From NCBI RefSeq assembly GCF_001663775.1, contig NZ_KV467168.1, positions 3,235,233 through 3,299,232 on the forward strand: 64,000 bases of DNA, written 5' to 3'. Source of the DNA: Arthrobacter sp. B6. GTDB lineage: Bacteria; Actinomycetota; Actinomycetes; Actinomycetales; Micrococcaceae. Below are positions 44,827-53,631 of this stretch, in pieces. The position numbers and the translations under genes are program-made. Every line of letters begins with the position of its first letter. Position 1 is the stretch's first letter. Below the pieces are notes generated by a model. It was not told the DNA's origin. It saw only the letters and a program-made list of their open reading frames with translations, and searched no databases.

Positions 44827-46281
44827 ATGGTCAACACAGCCGAATCGAGTTCCGCCACCGCTGCCAGCACCCCCGCTCCGCTGACCGGCACCGCAGCCGA
44901 CGGCGTTCCAGGAGCCGGTGCCCGCGCCAAGGCCCGCATCGCCCTCATCGGCACCGGTGGCCGCTCCGAGATGTACATCCGCGCCATCTTCGGCAAGCAC
45001 GCCGACACGGCGGAACTCGTGGCGTTCTCCGACGTCAACCCCGGCCGGGTCGAGTTCTACCAGAAGCTCATCCAGGAACTTGGGGCGCCGGGCCCCGTCG
45101 CTGCCTTTGACCCGGCGGACCTGACCGCGTTCATCCAGGCCAACAACATCGACCGCGTTGTGGTGACCACGCCGGACTACACCCACGCGGACTACATCGT
45201 GGAGGCACTCGAGGCGGGTGCCGACGTCGTGGTCGAAAAGCCCCTGACCATCGACGCCGAGGGCTGCCGCCGCATCACCAGGGCCGTGGAAAAGACCGGC
45301 CGCAACGTGGTGGTGACCTTCAACTACCGCTACTCCCCGCGCAACAGCGCCCTGAAGGAAATCATTCAGAGCGGCGTGATCGGCAAGGTCACCTCGATCG
45401 ACTTCAGCTGGGTCCTGGACACTGTCCACGGCGCGGACTATTTCCGCCGCTGGCACCGCGAGAAGAAGAACTCCGGCGGCCTGCTGATCCACAAGGCCTC
45501 CCACCACTTCGACCTGGTCAACTGGTGGATCAACGACGTCCCGGAGCGCGTCTTCGCCTCCGGCGGCCTGAAGTTCTACGGCGACAGGAACGCCGCCGAG
45601 CGCGGCCTGGGTCCCCGTCCCGAACGTGGAACCCCCGACGCCGGGACTCCGGCGAGTGCCGAAAAGGATCCGTTTGCGCTGGACCTCCGTGAGGATGAGC
45701 GGCTCAAGGCACTCTTCCTCGACAACGAGCACTACGATGGCTACCGCCGCGACCAGGACGTCTTCACCGGCGGCATCACCATCGAGGACAACCTGGCACT
45801 CGTGGTGGAGTACCAGGGCGGGCCGCGCCTGAGCTACTCCCTGAACGCCCACAGCCCGTGGGAGGGCTACCGCGTTTCGGTCAACGGCACGGAAGGCCGG
45901 GCAGAGCTCGAAGTCGTGGAACGCGCCGCCGTCCTCAGCAGCACCGACAAGAAGACAGTGGTTGACCCGAGCGCCACTCCCATCGAGGAGGACGACGCCG
46001 TCCGCCGCAACGGCGAACGCCTGGTCGTCCAGCGCCACTGGGAGCCCGCCTACGAAGTACCCATCGTCAACGGTGAAGGCGGGCACGGCGGCGGCGACGA
46101 GCTCCTCCTCTCCGACCTCTTCAACGGTCCCGGCGAGGACCCGCTGGGCCGTCCGTCCGGCTACCTCGACGGCCTCCGCTCGGTGTCTGTGGGTATTGCC
46201 GGCAACCGTTCACTCGAGTCCTCCCTCCCAGTCCGCATCGAGGACCTGGACCTCGGTGCCGACCTCCGCCGCGGCGCCTAG
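44827..46281 (+). CDS. Gfo/Idh/MocA family oxidoreductase
   Basis: 484 aa predicted sugar dehydrogenase. Rossmann start RIALIGTGGRSEMYI near residue 38, and the catalytic motif VVVEKPLTID is intact. YSPRNSALKEII and RRWHREKKNSGGLLIHKASH are substrate-domain signatures; the SHHFDLVNWW histidines are typical. First gene of the operon; AAAGGG six bases before ATG 44827. The first 35 residues are Ala/Ser/Thr-rich and disordered. A frame upstream to 44728 would pass through the operator and is rejected. Its substrate, perhaps a uronic acid derivative or a methylated or branched sugar, is unknown. Confidence 0.9.
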   Translation: MVNTAESSSATAASTPAPLTGTAADGVPGAGARAKARIALIGTGGRSEMYIRAIFGKHADTAELVAFSDVNPGRVEFYQKLIQELGAPGPVAAFDPADLTAFIQANNIDRVVVTTPDYTHADYIVEALEAGADVVVEKPLTIDAEGCRRITRAVEKTGRNVVVTFNYRYSPRNSALKEIIQSGVIGKVTSIDFSWVLDTVHGADYFRRWHREKKNSGGLLIHKASHHFDLVNWWINDVPERVFASGGLKFYGDRNAAERGLGPRPERGTPDAGTPASAEKDPFALDLREDERLKALFLDNEHYDGYRRDQDVFTGGITIEDNLALVVEYQGGPRLSYSLNAHSPWEGYRVSVNGTEGRAELEVVERAAVLSSTDKKTVVDPSATPIEEDDAVRRNGERLVVQRHWEPAYEVPIVNGEGGHGGGDELLLSDLFNGPGEDPLGRPSGYLDGLRSVSVGIAGNRSLESSLPVRIEDLDLGADLRRGA

Positions 46282-46311
46282 ACCGCAGCCTGAAATCCTG
46301 AAGGAATAATC

Positions 46312-47280
46312 ATGAGCAGGATCTTTGTCACCGGCGGCTCCGGCCGGCTGGGACGCAGTGTGGTGGCCGGGCTGGCCCAGGCGGGACACGAGGTCGTCTC
46401 GGTGGACCGCGACGCCATCCCGGCGGACCAGCTGCCGGCCGGCGTGGTGCAGGAAACCGGCGACCTCCTGGCCCCGGGTGAGGCATTGCGCCTTCTGAAG
46501 GAAACCAGGCCCGACGCCGTCATCCACCTTGCGGCCATCGCCGTACCGTTCAGCGCCCCGGAAGAGGTCATCTTCGCCACCAACACCCGGCTGGCCTACG
46601 CCGTAATCAGCGCCGCCACGGAAATGGGAGTTGGCAAGATCGTGACTGCCAGCAGCCCCACTGCACTGGGCTACGGCTGCCCGGCGGGATGGCTGCCGGC
46701 CAGCTTCCCGCTGGACGAGCGCACCACGCCAAAGCCGTGGAATGCCTACGCTCTGTCCAAGCTGATCGCCGAGCAGACAGTGGAGATGTTTGCCGCGGCG
46801 CAGGGGCAGAAAATCCGTTACGCGGCCTTCCGGCCGTGCTACGTCATCTCTCCGGAGGAATGGGAAGGCGCGCCCACACAGCAGGGCCACACTGTGGCCG
46901 AACGGCTGGCCGACCCCGCCCTGTCAGCGCCGGCACTGTTCAACTATGTGGACGCCCGCGACGTAGCCGAATTCCTGGACGTGCTCCTGCAGAAAATGGA
47001 CTCCATCCCCAACGGGGAAACGTTCTTCGTCGGCGCCGCTGACGCCCTGGCCACCGCACCCCTGGCCGAGCTGATGCCCCGCTTCCTGCCGGGGAGCGAA
47101 ACCCTGGCCGCCTGCCTGACCGGCACCAGTCCCGCCTTCTCCATCGCCAAAGCCCGCGACCTGCTGGGCTGGGAACCCAAGCGCAGCTGGCGAACCGAAC
47201 TGAAGACAAAAGCCACCCTCAACGACGAGACCTCCGCCTCGCTGGTCACAGCCGGAGCCGGAACCAAGGAGACACCATGA
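46312..47280 (+). CDS. Extended SDR NAD-dependent epimerase/dehydratase family, candidate uronate dehydrogenase
   Basis: 322 aa. The NAD site is IFVTGGSGRLGRSVV, the active-site pair is YALSK, and the upper-domain strands VIHLAAIAVPF and TASSPTALGYG fit extended SDRs. Bacterial uronate dehydrogenases (Udh) are SDRs of about 265 residues that oxidise D-galacturonate or D-glucuronate to aldarolactones; position in an operon with KdgD and semialdehyde dehydrogenase suggests this reaction. The extra length makes this an inference. Stop overlaps the next start by four bases. Confidence 0.82.
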   Translation: MSRIFVTGGSGRLGRSVVAGLAQAGHEVVSVDRDAIPADQLPAGVVQETGDLLAPGEALRLLKETRPDAVIHLAAIAVPFSAPEEVIFATNTRLAYAVISAATEMGVGKIVTASSPTALGYGCPAGWLPASFPLDERTTPKPWNAYALSKLIAEQTVEMFAAAQGQKIRYAAFRPCYVISPEEWEGAPTQQGHTVAERLADPALSAPALFNYVDARDVAEFLDVLLQKMDSIPNGETFFVGAADALATAPLAELMPRFLPGSETLAACLTGTSPAFSIAKARDLLGWEPKRSWRTELKTKATLNDETSASLVTAGAGTKETP

Positions 47281-48182
47281 AATTCGACGGCGTTTTGTTT
47301 TTCCCCGTCACCCCCTTCACGCCGGAAGGCACTGTTGATGTGAAGCTCCTCAAGGAGCACATCGGCTCGCGGCTGGCATTCGGTCCCGGCGGTGTGTTTC
47401 CCGCCTGCGGCACCGGCGAGTTCCACGCCCTGGGCATCGATGAGGTGCGCACCGTAGTAACCGCCGCCGTCGAGGTTGTGGCCGGTAAGGTGCCGGTAGT
47501 CGCCGGAGCCGGCGGGCCGCTGGGCCACGCCCTGGATGCCGCACGGGTGGCCGAGGAGGCCGGCGCCGACGCACTCCTGGTGCTGCCGCCGTACCTGGTC
47601 ACCGGACCCACCGACGGCCTGGTGGCCTACATTGAGGCCGTGGCGGACGCCAGCAGCCTGCCGGTGATCGTCTACCACCGCGGCAACGCCAAATTCACGG
47701 CCGCCTCCATGGTCCGCCTCGCCGCCAACCCCAAGGTGATCGGCTTCAAGGACGGGCTGGGGGATGTGGGCCTGGCCCAGGAGATCGTTTCCGCGGTCCG
47801 TGCGACGGGACGCCAAGACTTCGCATTGTTCAACGGCCTCCTGACCGCCGAACTGACCCAGGGTGCCTACCGTGGCCTGGGAATTCCGCTCTACTCCTCG
47901 GCGGCGTTCGCCATGGCACCGGAGATCGCCAAGGCGTACTACGACGCCTACATGTCCGGTGACGAGGAGCGCCGCAACGCCCTGCTGGAGGGCTTCTACG
48001 CTCCGCTGGTGCGGCTCCGTGACCAGACTCCCGGCTTCGGCGTCTCCCTCATCAAAGCCGGCCTGCGGCTTGGCGGACTCGCTGTTGGGGGTGTCCGCCC
48101 ACCGCTGGTGGACCCCACCGAGGACCAGCTGGTCCAGCTGAAGTCCATCCTGGCCAAGGGCTACGAGCTGGCCGGCCGCTGA
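47277..48182 (+). CDS. kdgD: 5-dehydro-4-deoxyglucarate dehydratase
   Basis: 301 aa DHDPS/NAL superfamily enzyme that dehydrates and decarboxylates 5-keto-4-deoxyglucarate to 2,5-dioxopentanoate (ketoglutarate semialdehyde). The N-terminal GVLFFPVTPFTPEG and GVFPACGTGEFHAL are signatures of the KdgD branch. The Schiff-base lysine is K158 in VIGFKDGLGD, and Y133 (VYHRGN) is the partner tyrosine. Overlaps its neighbours on both sides. Confidence 0.92.
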   Translation: MKFDGVLFFPVTPFTPEGTVDVKLLKEHIGSRLAFGPGGVFPACGTGEFHALGIDEVRTVVTAAVEVVAGKVPVVAGAGGPLGHALDAARVAEEAGADALLVLPPYLVTGPTDGLVAYIEAVADASSLPVIVYHRGNAKFTAASMVRLAANPKVIGFKDGLGDVGLAQEIVSAVRATGRQDFALFNGLLTAELTQGAYRGLGIPLYSSAAFAMAPEIAKAYYDAYMSGDEERRNALLEGFYAPLVRLRDQTPGFGVSLIKAGLRLGGLAVGGVRPPLVDPTEDQLVQLKSILAKGYELAGR

Positions 48183-49291
48183 TGAGCGCGCCCGCCGCCG
48201 AAGCCGTCCGTACCGCACCGCTCATTACCGGTCTGTCCACCCGGCTCCTGACCGTCCCGCTGCGCCGCGGCTGGGGAGTGGAAGCCCCGGAAAACCATGT
48301 GATCGTTACGGAGATCCAGACGGACGACGGCGGCGCGGGGCACGGTTTTTCGTGGACGCCCACCATCGGTCCGCAGGCTGTGAAGGCCCTCCTGGACTAC
48401 GACATCGCACCTTTCGTCACTGGGCTGCCCGCCAACCCCGAGACGGTGTGGGACGCGTTGTGGAAGCGGCTGCACGAGGCCGGCGGCGGGGGACTGACCA
48501 CCATCGCCATGGCGGGCGTGGACCTTGCCCTCTGGGACCTCCTGGCCCGCCGCGCGCAGACGTCCGTCACCGGGCTGCTGGGCCAGCGGCAGGAGTCCGC
48601 GGAGGTGTACGGTTCCGGCGTGAACCTGCACTACACGCTGGACGAGCTGGTGGCCCAGGCCGAACGCTGGGTGGCTGCGGGCCACCGGGCGGTCAAAATC
48701 AAGGTGGGCAAGCCCGACATCCGCGAGGACGCCGAGCGCGTGGCGGCTGTCCGGTCCGTCCTCGGCCCGGACCGCAAGCTCATGATCGATGCGAACCAGC
48801 GCTGGGACCTGCCCACCACGTTCAAGGCCTTGGAAGTGCTCGCAGAGTACGGGCTGGAATGGCTCGAAGAGCCCATCCGCGCGGACGACCTTTGGGCCTA
48901 CCGCAGGCTGCGGAAGCACTCGCCGGTGCCCATCGCCCTGGGCGAAAACCTCCACACCATCTACCGCTTCCGAGATTTCATTGATGCCGAAGCGGTGGAC
49001 ATCATCCAGCCCAACATCATCCGGGTGGGTGGCATCACGCCGTTCCGGCGCATCGTGGAGCTGGCCAGGACCAACAGCATCCGCGTGATGCCCCACCTGC
49101 TGCCGGAGCTTTCCGGGCAGCTGGCCCTCACGCTGGCGGAGCCCACCCTGGTGGAGGACGTGGAAGATGCGTCCTTCGAGCAGCTGGGCATCTTGGCCGG
49201 ACCCGCGCCGGTCCGCTTCAGCAACAGCCGGCTGACCCTCACGGACCAGCCCGGACTGGGTTTCCGCTTCACGGACCACGCCCCAGCCTGA
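48182..49291 (+). CDS. Enolase-superfamily sugar-acid dehydratase or aldarolactone cycloisomerase
   Basis: 369 aa mandelate-racemase-type barrel enzyme. KIKVGK gives the K-x-K catalytic pair, MIDANQRW the first metal Asp, WLEEPIRADD the second Glu and GENLHTIYRF the third. MPHLLPELSG supplies the distal histidine. In oxidative uronate pathways this slot is filled by galactarate or glucarate dehydratase, or by galactarolactone cycloisomerase (Gci), also of this superfamily; the sequence alone does not decide. The ATG overlaps the kdgD stop (TGATG). Confidence 0.85.
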   Translation: MSAPAAEAVRTAPLITGLSTRLLTVPLRRGWGVEAPENHVIVTEIQTDDGGAGHGFSWTPTIGPQAVKALLDYDIAPFVTGLPANPETVWDALWKRLHEAGGGGLTTIAMAGVDLALWDLLARRAQTSVTGLLGQRQESAEVYGSGVNLHYTLDELVAQAERWVAAGHRAVKIKVGKPDIREDAERVAAVRSVLGPDRKLMIDANQRWDLPTTFKALEVLAEYGLEWLEEPIRADDLWAYRRLRKHSPVPIALGENLHTIYRFRDFIDAEAVDIIQPNIIRVGGITPFRRIVELARTNSIRVMPHLLPELSGQLALTLAEPTLVEDVEDASFEQLGILAGPAPVRFSNSRLTLTDQPGLGFRFTDHAPA

Positions 49292-49366
49292 TGAATGCCG
49301 CCTGATGCACGCACATTTTGCAGACGCAGACCCCATAGCCGCAGACACGACGACAAGGAACCCCGA

Positions 49367-50818
49367 GTGACCACTGCAACCCTTTCACTTTCAGAACTTA
49401 CAGCCGCCGCAACCCGGGCTGCCTCCATCGCGGCCGCAGCGTCGGACGTCGAGCGGGCAGGCTGGCTCAACGCCGTCGCCGATGCCTTGGACGACAACGT
49501 GGCCGAACTCGTGGAGATCGCCGATTCCGAGACGAGCCTTGGCACGGTCCGGCTGACCGGCGAAGTGGCCCGCACGTCCGGGCAGCTGCGGCTTTTCGCC
49601 CGTGTGATCACCGAAGGCTCCTATTTGGAAGCAGTCATTGACCACGCTGACCCGTCGGCCACCCCGCCCAAGCCTGACCTGCGCCGGATCCTGCGGCCCA
49701 TCGGACCGGTGGCTGTTTTCTCCGCCTCCAACTTCCCGTTCGCTTTTTCCGTAGCAGGCGGCGACACCGCTTCCGCCCTGGCCGTCGGCTCTTCGGTGAT
49801 CGTGAAGGCCCACTCGGGCCACCTGAAACTGTCCGAACGGACAGCAGAAGTGGTCACGGAGGCCCTGCGTTCGGCCGGAGCCCCGGACGGACTCTTCGCC
49901 CTCGTAAGCGGCCGCGAGGTGGGCACCGCGCTGGTCCAGGATCCAGCCATCAAAGCCGTTGGCTTCACCGGATCCATCCCTGGTGGCCGGGCGCTGTTTG
50001 ACCTCGCGGTCTCCCGCCCCGACCCCATTCCGTTCTACGGTGAGCTGGGCAGCCTGAACCCGGTGGTTGTCACCGCGGCTGCGCTGGCCGAACGGTCAGG
50101 CCAGCTTGCGGCAGGACTGGCCGCTTCGTTCACCATGGGTGCCGGCCAGTTCTGCACCAAGCCGGGCCTGGTCTTTATCCCGGCGGGCACCGAATTTGCG
50201 ACGGAGCTGGCCGAGGCCAGCAAGGACAAGCCGACGTCGGCCATGCTCACCACCCGGATCTCCGACGCCTACCCGGATGGTCTTCGCAGCGTGGCTTCGC
50301 TGCCTGACGTGCAGATCGTCAGCGGTACGGCGGATCAGGACGCCACCCGCGACGGCGCCGCTCCCGTGGTGTTTTCCACGTCCGCAGCCAACGTCCTGGA
50401 GCGCCCGGACGAGCTGCTGGAGGAATGCTTCGGGCCCACCACGCTGCTGATCGAATACAAGGACCAGGAAGAGCTCTCCGCCGTCCTCGCGAAGGTTCCC
50501 GGGAGCCTGACCGCCACGGTCCACGCCCAGCCGGGCGAGGAAGTTGGAGGCCTTGTGGAGCAGCTGTCCGAACTGGCCGGACGGGTCCTGTTCGATGGCT
50601 GGCCCACCGGTGTCGCAGTCAACTGGGCACAGCAGCATGGAGGGCCGTACCCCGCCACCACGTCCCTGTTCACCTCGGTAGGCGCGACGGCGGTCCGCCG
50701 CTTCCAGCGCCCCGTCGCCTACCAGGACGCTCCTGAATCCGTCCTGCACCCGGCACTGCGCGAAAGCAACCCGCTGGGCATCCCGCGCCGCGTCGACGGG
50801 GAGCTCCGCCTCCCGTAG
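49367..50818 (+). CDS. Aldehyde dehydrogenase, probable 2-oxoglutarate semialdehyde dehydrogenase
   Basis: 483 aa NADP-type ALDH. PVAVFSASNFPFAFSVAGGD is the coenzyme strand region, FYGELGSLNPVVV holds the general-base Glu and GAGQFCTKPGL the nucleophilic Cys; the latter pattern (FTMGAGQFCTKPG) is that of KGSA dehydrogenases. It would oxidise the KdgD product to 2-oxoglutarate. The GTG at 49367 follows AAGGAA. A hairpin downstream ends the operon. Confidence 0.9.
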   Translation: MTTATLSLSELTAAATRAASIAAAASDVERAGWLNAVADALDDNVAELVEIADSETSLGTVRLTGEVARTSGQLRLFARVITEGSYLEAVIDHADPSATPPKPDLRRILRPIGPVAVFSASNFPFAFSVAGGDTASALAVGSSVIVKAHSGHLKLSERTAEVVTEALRSAGAPDGLFALVSGREVGTALVQDPAIKAVGFTGSIPGGRALFDLAVSRPDPIPFYGELGSLNPVVVTAAALAERSGQLAAGLAASFTMGAGQFCTKPGLVFIPAGTEFATELAEASKDKPTSAMLTTRISDAYPDGLRSVASLPDVQIVSGTADQDATRDGAAPVVFSTSAANVLERPDELLEECFGPTTLLIEYKDQEELSAVLAKVPGSLTATVHAQPGEEVGGLVEQLSELAGRVLFDGWPTGVAVNWAQQHGGPYPATTSLFTSVGATAVRRFQRPVAYQDAPESVLHPALRESNPLGIPRRVDGELRLP

Positions 50819-50850
50819 CAACGCTCTCTCACATAACGTCGCTTAAATCG

Positions 50851-50902
50851 AAACGCTCTCTCAGTTGTCGCCGGGACTACGGCTACAACTGGGAGAGCGT
50901 TT
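50851..50902 (+). terminator. Hairpin after the uronate operon (repeat family C)
   Basis: AAACGCTCTCTCAGTTGT (50851-50868) pairs with 50885-50902 at 17 of 18 positions around a 16 nt loop, followed by GGCGTTTT. The right arm and tail (GAGAGCGTTTGGCGTTTTGC) occur again at 52443 beyond the IS. Confidence 0.75.
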
Positions 50903-50912
50903 GGCGTTTTGC
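50893..50912. repeat. 20 bp direct repeat, left copy flanking the IS
   Basis: GAGAGCGTTTGGCGTTTTGC, identical to 52443-52462. Too long for an IS3 target duplication (3-5 bp) and not at the element's ends. Confidence 0.8.
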
Positions 50913-50968
50913 CCTCTACGTCAGGCTGGTTGTGAGTCAGTCAGTGATTGAAGGGAACAGGAGCAGCC

Positions 50969-51403
50969 ATGACTGTTGGTCCGCGAGGTATTAGCCGCGA
51001 TGAGATTCGGGAATTGGTACATGAGTATTACGTGCAGCCGTATGGGACGAGGAAGGAATGGCTTGCCTCTCAGCCAGTGACTGAATGGACGTTCCGGCGG
51101 TGGCGGAAGATGGTGCAAGAGGGTGATCTCGACCGGAATCTGATTCCACGAGAGCATGGGGGTATGGCCCGTACGAATGGCGAGTGGTCCGCGTTTGAGA
51201 AAGCGCGCGCCAAGGAGATCGCTGAACACCAGTCCGAAGTCGAACAGCTCAAGGGCCGTATCCGTGAACTTGAAGGCACGAATACTGCTCTGGGAAAAGC
51301 TATCGGGCTCTTGCACGAGTTGAACGTGCCAGAGCCCGATACGGCCCGGACGAAAGATCCGAAAGGTTCATCGAAGCCGAGAACCTCCTCGTCCGGGAGC
51401 TGA
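50969..51403 (+). CDS. IS3-family OrfA
   Basis: 144 aa. The N-terminal part (ISRDEIRELVHEYYVQPYGT, then VTEWTFRRWRKMVQEGD) is a helix-turn-helix, and HQSEVEQLKGRIRELEGTNT is the leucine-zipper-like coil through which OrfA proteins multimerise. AGGAG lies five bases before the ATG. The heptamer GGGAAAA at 51292-51298, read G GGA AAA in this frame, would allow a -1 shift into the OrfB frame, which is open from 51274. Confidence 0.85.
   Translation: MTVGPRGISRDEIRELVHEYYVQPYGTRKEWLASQPVTEWTFRRWRKMVQEGDLDRNLIPREHGGMARTNGEWSAFEKARAKEIAEHQSEVEQLKGRIRELEGTNTALGKAIGLLHELNVPEPDTARTKDPKGSSKPRTSSSGS
51292..51298 (+). promoter_or_regulatory. Candidate -1 ribosomal frameshift heptamer in the IS
   Basis: G GGA AAA in the OrfA frame; slipping back one base continues AGC TAT CGG in the OrfB frame. 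Programmed shifts of this kind make the OrfAB transposase in IS3 elements. No downstream stimulatory structure was examined. Confidence 0.4.
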
Positions 51404-52402
51404 CAAAGCTCACCGGCTCGCAGCGGCAAGCCCTCGAGTGCGCCGGCGTGTCGCGCTCGACCTGGCACTACCGGCAGAACCCCCGCGAACGCGTGCAGGA
51501 CCCGCTCGCCCAGTCTGAGCGGGCCTATGAATCGCGGATCAGCACCGGGGATCGCGACCGGATCTGCGAATACATTCTGGACGGCTGGGCCAACCAGGTC
51601 TCGGTTGACCATTCCTACGCGGCCGCGTGGGACAAGGGGGTGGTCCTCGCTTCCCGCCGGACCTGGTGGCGGGTCGCGGCCCAGATCGAGGACCAGATGC
51701 TGCGCCCCACGATCCCTACCAGGAGCCGGAACAACCGGCCCCCACGGGAGAAACCGGTTGTGATGGCGACCGGACCGGGCCAGGTCTGGTCCTGGGACAT
51801 CACCGATCTGTATTCACCCTGGCGGGGAAAGCCGTTCAAAGCCTACTCAGTCCTTGATATCTACTCCCGCCATATGGTTGCCTGGCGGGTCGAAGACCGA
51901 GAAGCCGACCACCTCGCGGTGGAGATGTTCGAACCGCTATCGCCCGGCACGGCGCCCCGCGCATCGTCCACGCCGACTCCGGGCCGGCGATGAGATCAAA
52001 CCTGCTCCGCGACACTCTCACCAGCCACGGTATCGAACTCTCCCACAACCGGCCCTACGTCTCGAACGACAACCCCTTCTCAGAGTCCGGGTTCCGGACC
52101 ATGAAGTACAGGCCAGGCTACCCCCGCGTTTTCAAAGAACTCGAGACCGCCCGGGCCTACCTCGCCGACTACGTGCCCTGGTACAACACCCAACACAAAC
52201 ACTCAGGCATTGCACTTTTCTCGCCCGCCGAAGTCCACGAGGCTCCTGGAAAGAAACCTGGCAAAAACGCGACCACGCACTCCAGCGCTACTACGACAAA
52301 AACCCCGAACGATTCCACCAGCGCCCCATCACACCAGCCCCCGCCAGCCACACAGGAATCAACCTCCCGGCAACAAAAACACCCACACAGCAAACCCAAT
52401 GA
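51298..52402 (+). pseudogene. IS3-family OrfB (DDE integrase) broken by two frameshifts
   Basis: HTH_21 and rve integrase parts are present: RELTKLTGSQRQALECAGVS, then WSWDITDLYSPW (first catalytic Asp), IVHADSGPAMRS (second Asp) and SNDNPFSESGFRTMKY (catalytic Glu). They lie in three different frames. The frame ends at 51993 but the homology moves by one base near 51942 (ARHGAPRIVHADSG), and again near 52236, where VHEGSWKETWQKRDHALQ continues in the third frame to 52402. Each shift fits loss of one base. Confidence 0.85.
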
Positions 52403-52428
52403 CTCCACACAGCTTGACAACCTTCGTT

Positions 52429-52483
52429 GCTGCAGGATCTGAGAGAGCGTTTGGCGTTTTGCTGCAGGATCTGAGAGAGCGTT
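52429..52483. repeat. Tandem 23 bp repeat with right copy of the 20 bp flanking repeat
   Basis: GCTGCAGGATCTGAGAGAGCGTT occurs at 52429-52451 and 52461-52483 (period 32 bp); the first overlaps the 20 bp repeat at 52443-52462. It ends three bases from the stop of the convergent M24 gene. Confidence 0.8.
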
Positions 52484-52485
52484 GG

Positions 52486-53631
52486 CTAGAGCTGCAGCGT
52501 GAGGGGGCGCTTGAGGCCGTTGACGGTGGTGGCGGGCCAACGGTCGTCCACGGTCAGGACCTTCACCCCGGAGTCGGTGAGCTGCACAGTGTCCTCGATC
52601 TTCACCCCGGGTCCGGAAGGGTTCCAGGTGAACGGCTGGTTGAGCACCACGGTGTCGGTGGCGGACGCTGTGACGCGCGGATCCCGTCCGGCATAGCCCG
52701 CCGGTCCGCCCTGGTGGTGCAGCTCCCACTGCTCCGTTCCGAAGCCGTGGCGGACGTAGGCCGCTTTGATCTCGCCGAAAATGCGGTGCAGCCGGGCACC
52801 AGGCACCGTGGCGTCGAAGATGTCCGCCTCAACTGCCGCGATCCGGGCCTCGGCGTCGAGCTCCTCGGAGGTGCCGGCGTCGAACCTTACCCAGCGGGTG
52901 ATATTGGCAACCAGGCCGTCCCGCCGCGCGCACACCACCGCCATGGCGCGGCGGCCCAGGGGCGCGTGCGTTGCCAGGGGATGGCGGAAATCGCTGCGGG
53001 AGCTGCCGTTGCACAGCAGCACCAAGGGTTCCGCGCCCGCGGCCACGACACGGCCGGCGAGGGATGACACAAGTCCGAACTCAGTGGTGTCCGGCCGGGC
53101 GGCTGACAGCACATCGGTCATGATGCCGGCCAGTTCCGCACTGAGGCGGGCGTAGCGGGCGCTTTCGCCGGGAAGCAGCTGCTGCCGGGCAGCCCTCAGC
53201 TCGGTGGCCACCGCGGCCTCCTCAAGCGGGGTTGCCGGTCCACGGTGCCCGCCGGAAGAACGTCCGACGGCGGCAGCGGCCTCGTGCAGGTTCCCGTACC
53301 AAGGCACGGTGTGGAGGGTAACGCCGGAAGGGAGCTCCTCGGCCGCCATGCGCCCGGCTTCGTTGTTGAACGTGACCAGGTGGTCGCCTTCCCGGTCCAC
53401 CAGCACCGCAGCGATGGGATCGCCTGCCAGGCTGATGTGGACGCGGCTGCCGTCCAGGTACCAGGTGAGCGCAGTGTGGCTGGCCAGCAGCAGTGAGTCC
53501 TGCCCCTTGGAGTCGAGGATGTCCAGGACCCGGCGCCGCTTGATCTCGCGGTCGGCTGTGGAGGCCGGTGGTGTCCGTAGTCCGGTGGACGGCCTATGGA
53601 GCGGAGCGGGTGTGGCGGTGGTCTGGCTCAT
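52486..53631 (-). CDS. M24 (creatinase/aminopeptidase fold) protein without canonical metal site
   Basis: 381 aa. N-terminal creatinase-like domain (LLASHTALTWYLDGSRVHIS) and a pita-bread C-terminal domain. In M24 metallopeptidases the metal ligands are D, D, H, E, E. Here the first Asp region reads AVVCARRDG, the second is N243 (VANITRW), and the Glu after the fourth strand is N337 (FTWNPSGPG); H305/H306 and E346 remain. So peptidase activity is doubtful; creatinase-like hydrolysis or a binding role is possible. Last gene of the operon, overlapping the DUF6807 fusion gene by four bases. Confidence 0.82.
   Translation of the reverse strand: MSQTTATPAPLHRPSTGLRTPPASTADREIKRRRVLDILDSKGQDSLLLASHTALTWYLDGSRVHISLAGDPIAAVLVDREGDHLVTFNNEAGRMAAEELPSGVTLHTVPWYGNLHEAAAAVGRSSGGHRGPATPLEEAAVATELRAARQQLLPGESARYARLSAELAGIMTDVLSAARPDTTEFGLVSSLAGRVVAAGAEPLVLLCNGSSRSDFRHPLATHAPLGRRAMAVVCARRDGLVANITRWVRFDAGTSEELDAEARIAAVEADIFDATVPGARLHRIFGEIKAAYVRHGFGTEQWELHHQGGPAGYAGRDPRVTASATDTVVLNQPFTWNPSGPGVKIEDTVQLTDSGVKVLTVDDRWPATTVNGLKRPLTLQL

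Larger units (their letters stand above)
50925..52430 (+). mobile_element. IS3-family insertion sequence, degenerate
   Basis: About 1.5 kb with the orfA/orfB layout of IS3 elements. Borders are approximate: a weak inverted match with GGTTGT core lies at 50928 and ACAACC at 52417. It sits between the convergent ALDH and M24 genes within hairpin-rich DNA. The transposase frame is broken twice, so the copy is probably unable to move by itself. Confidence 0.75.

Noticed and set aside
50893..52462. 20 bp direct repeat read as an IS target-site duplication
   Set aside because: IS3 elements duplicate 3-5 bp, and the repeats lie 12-20 bp outside the probable ends; it is part of a repeat array instead.
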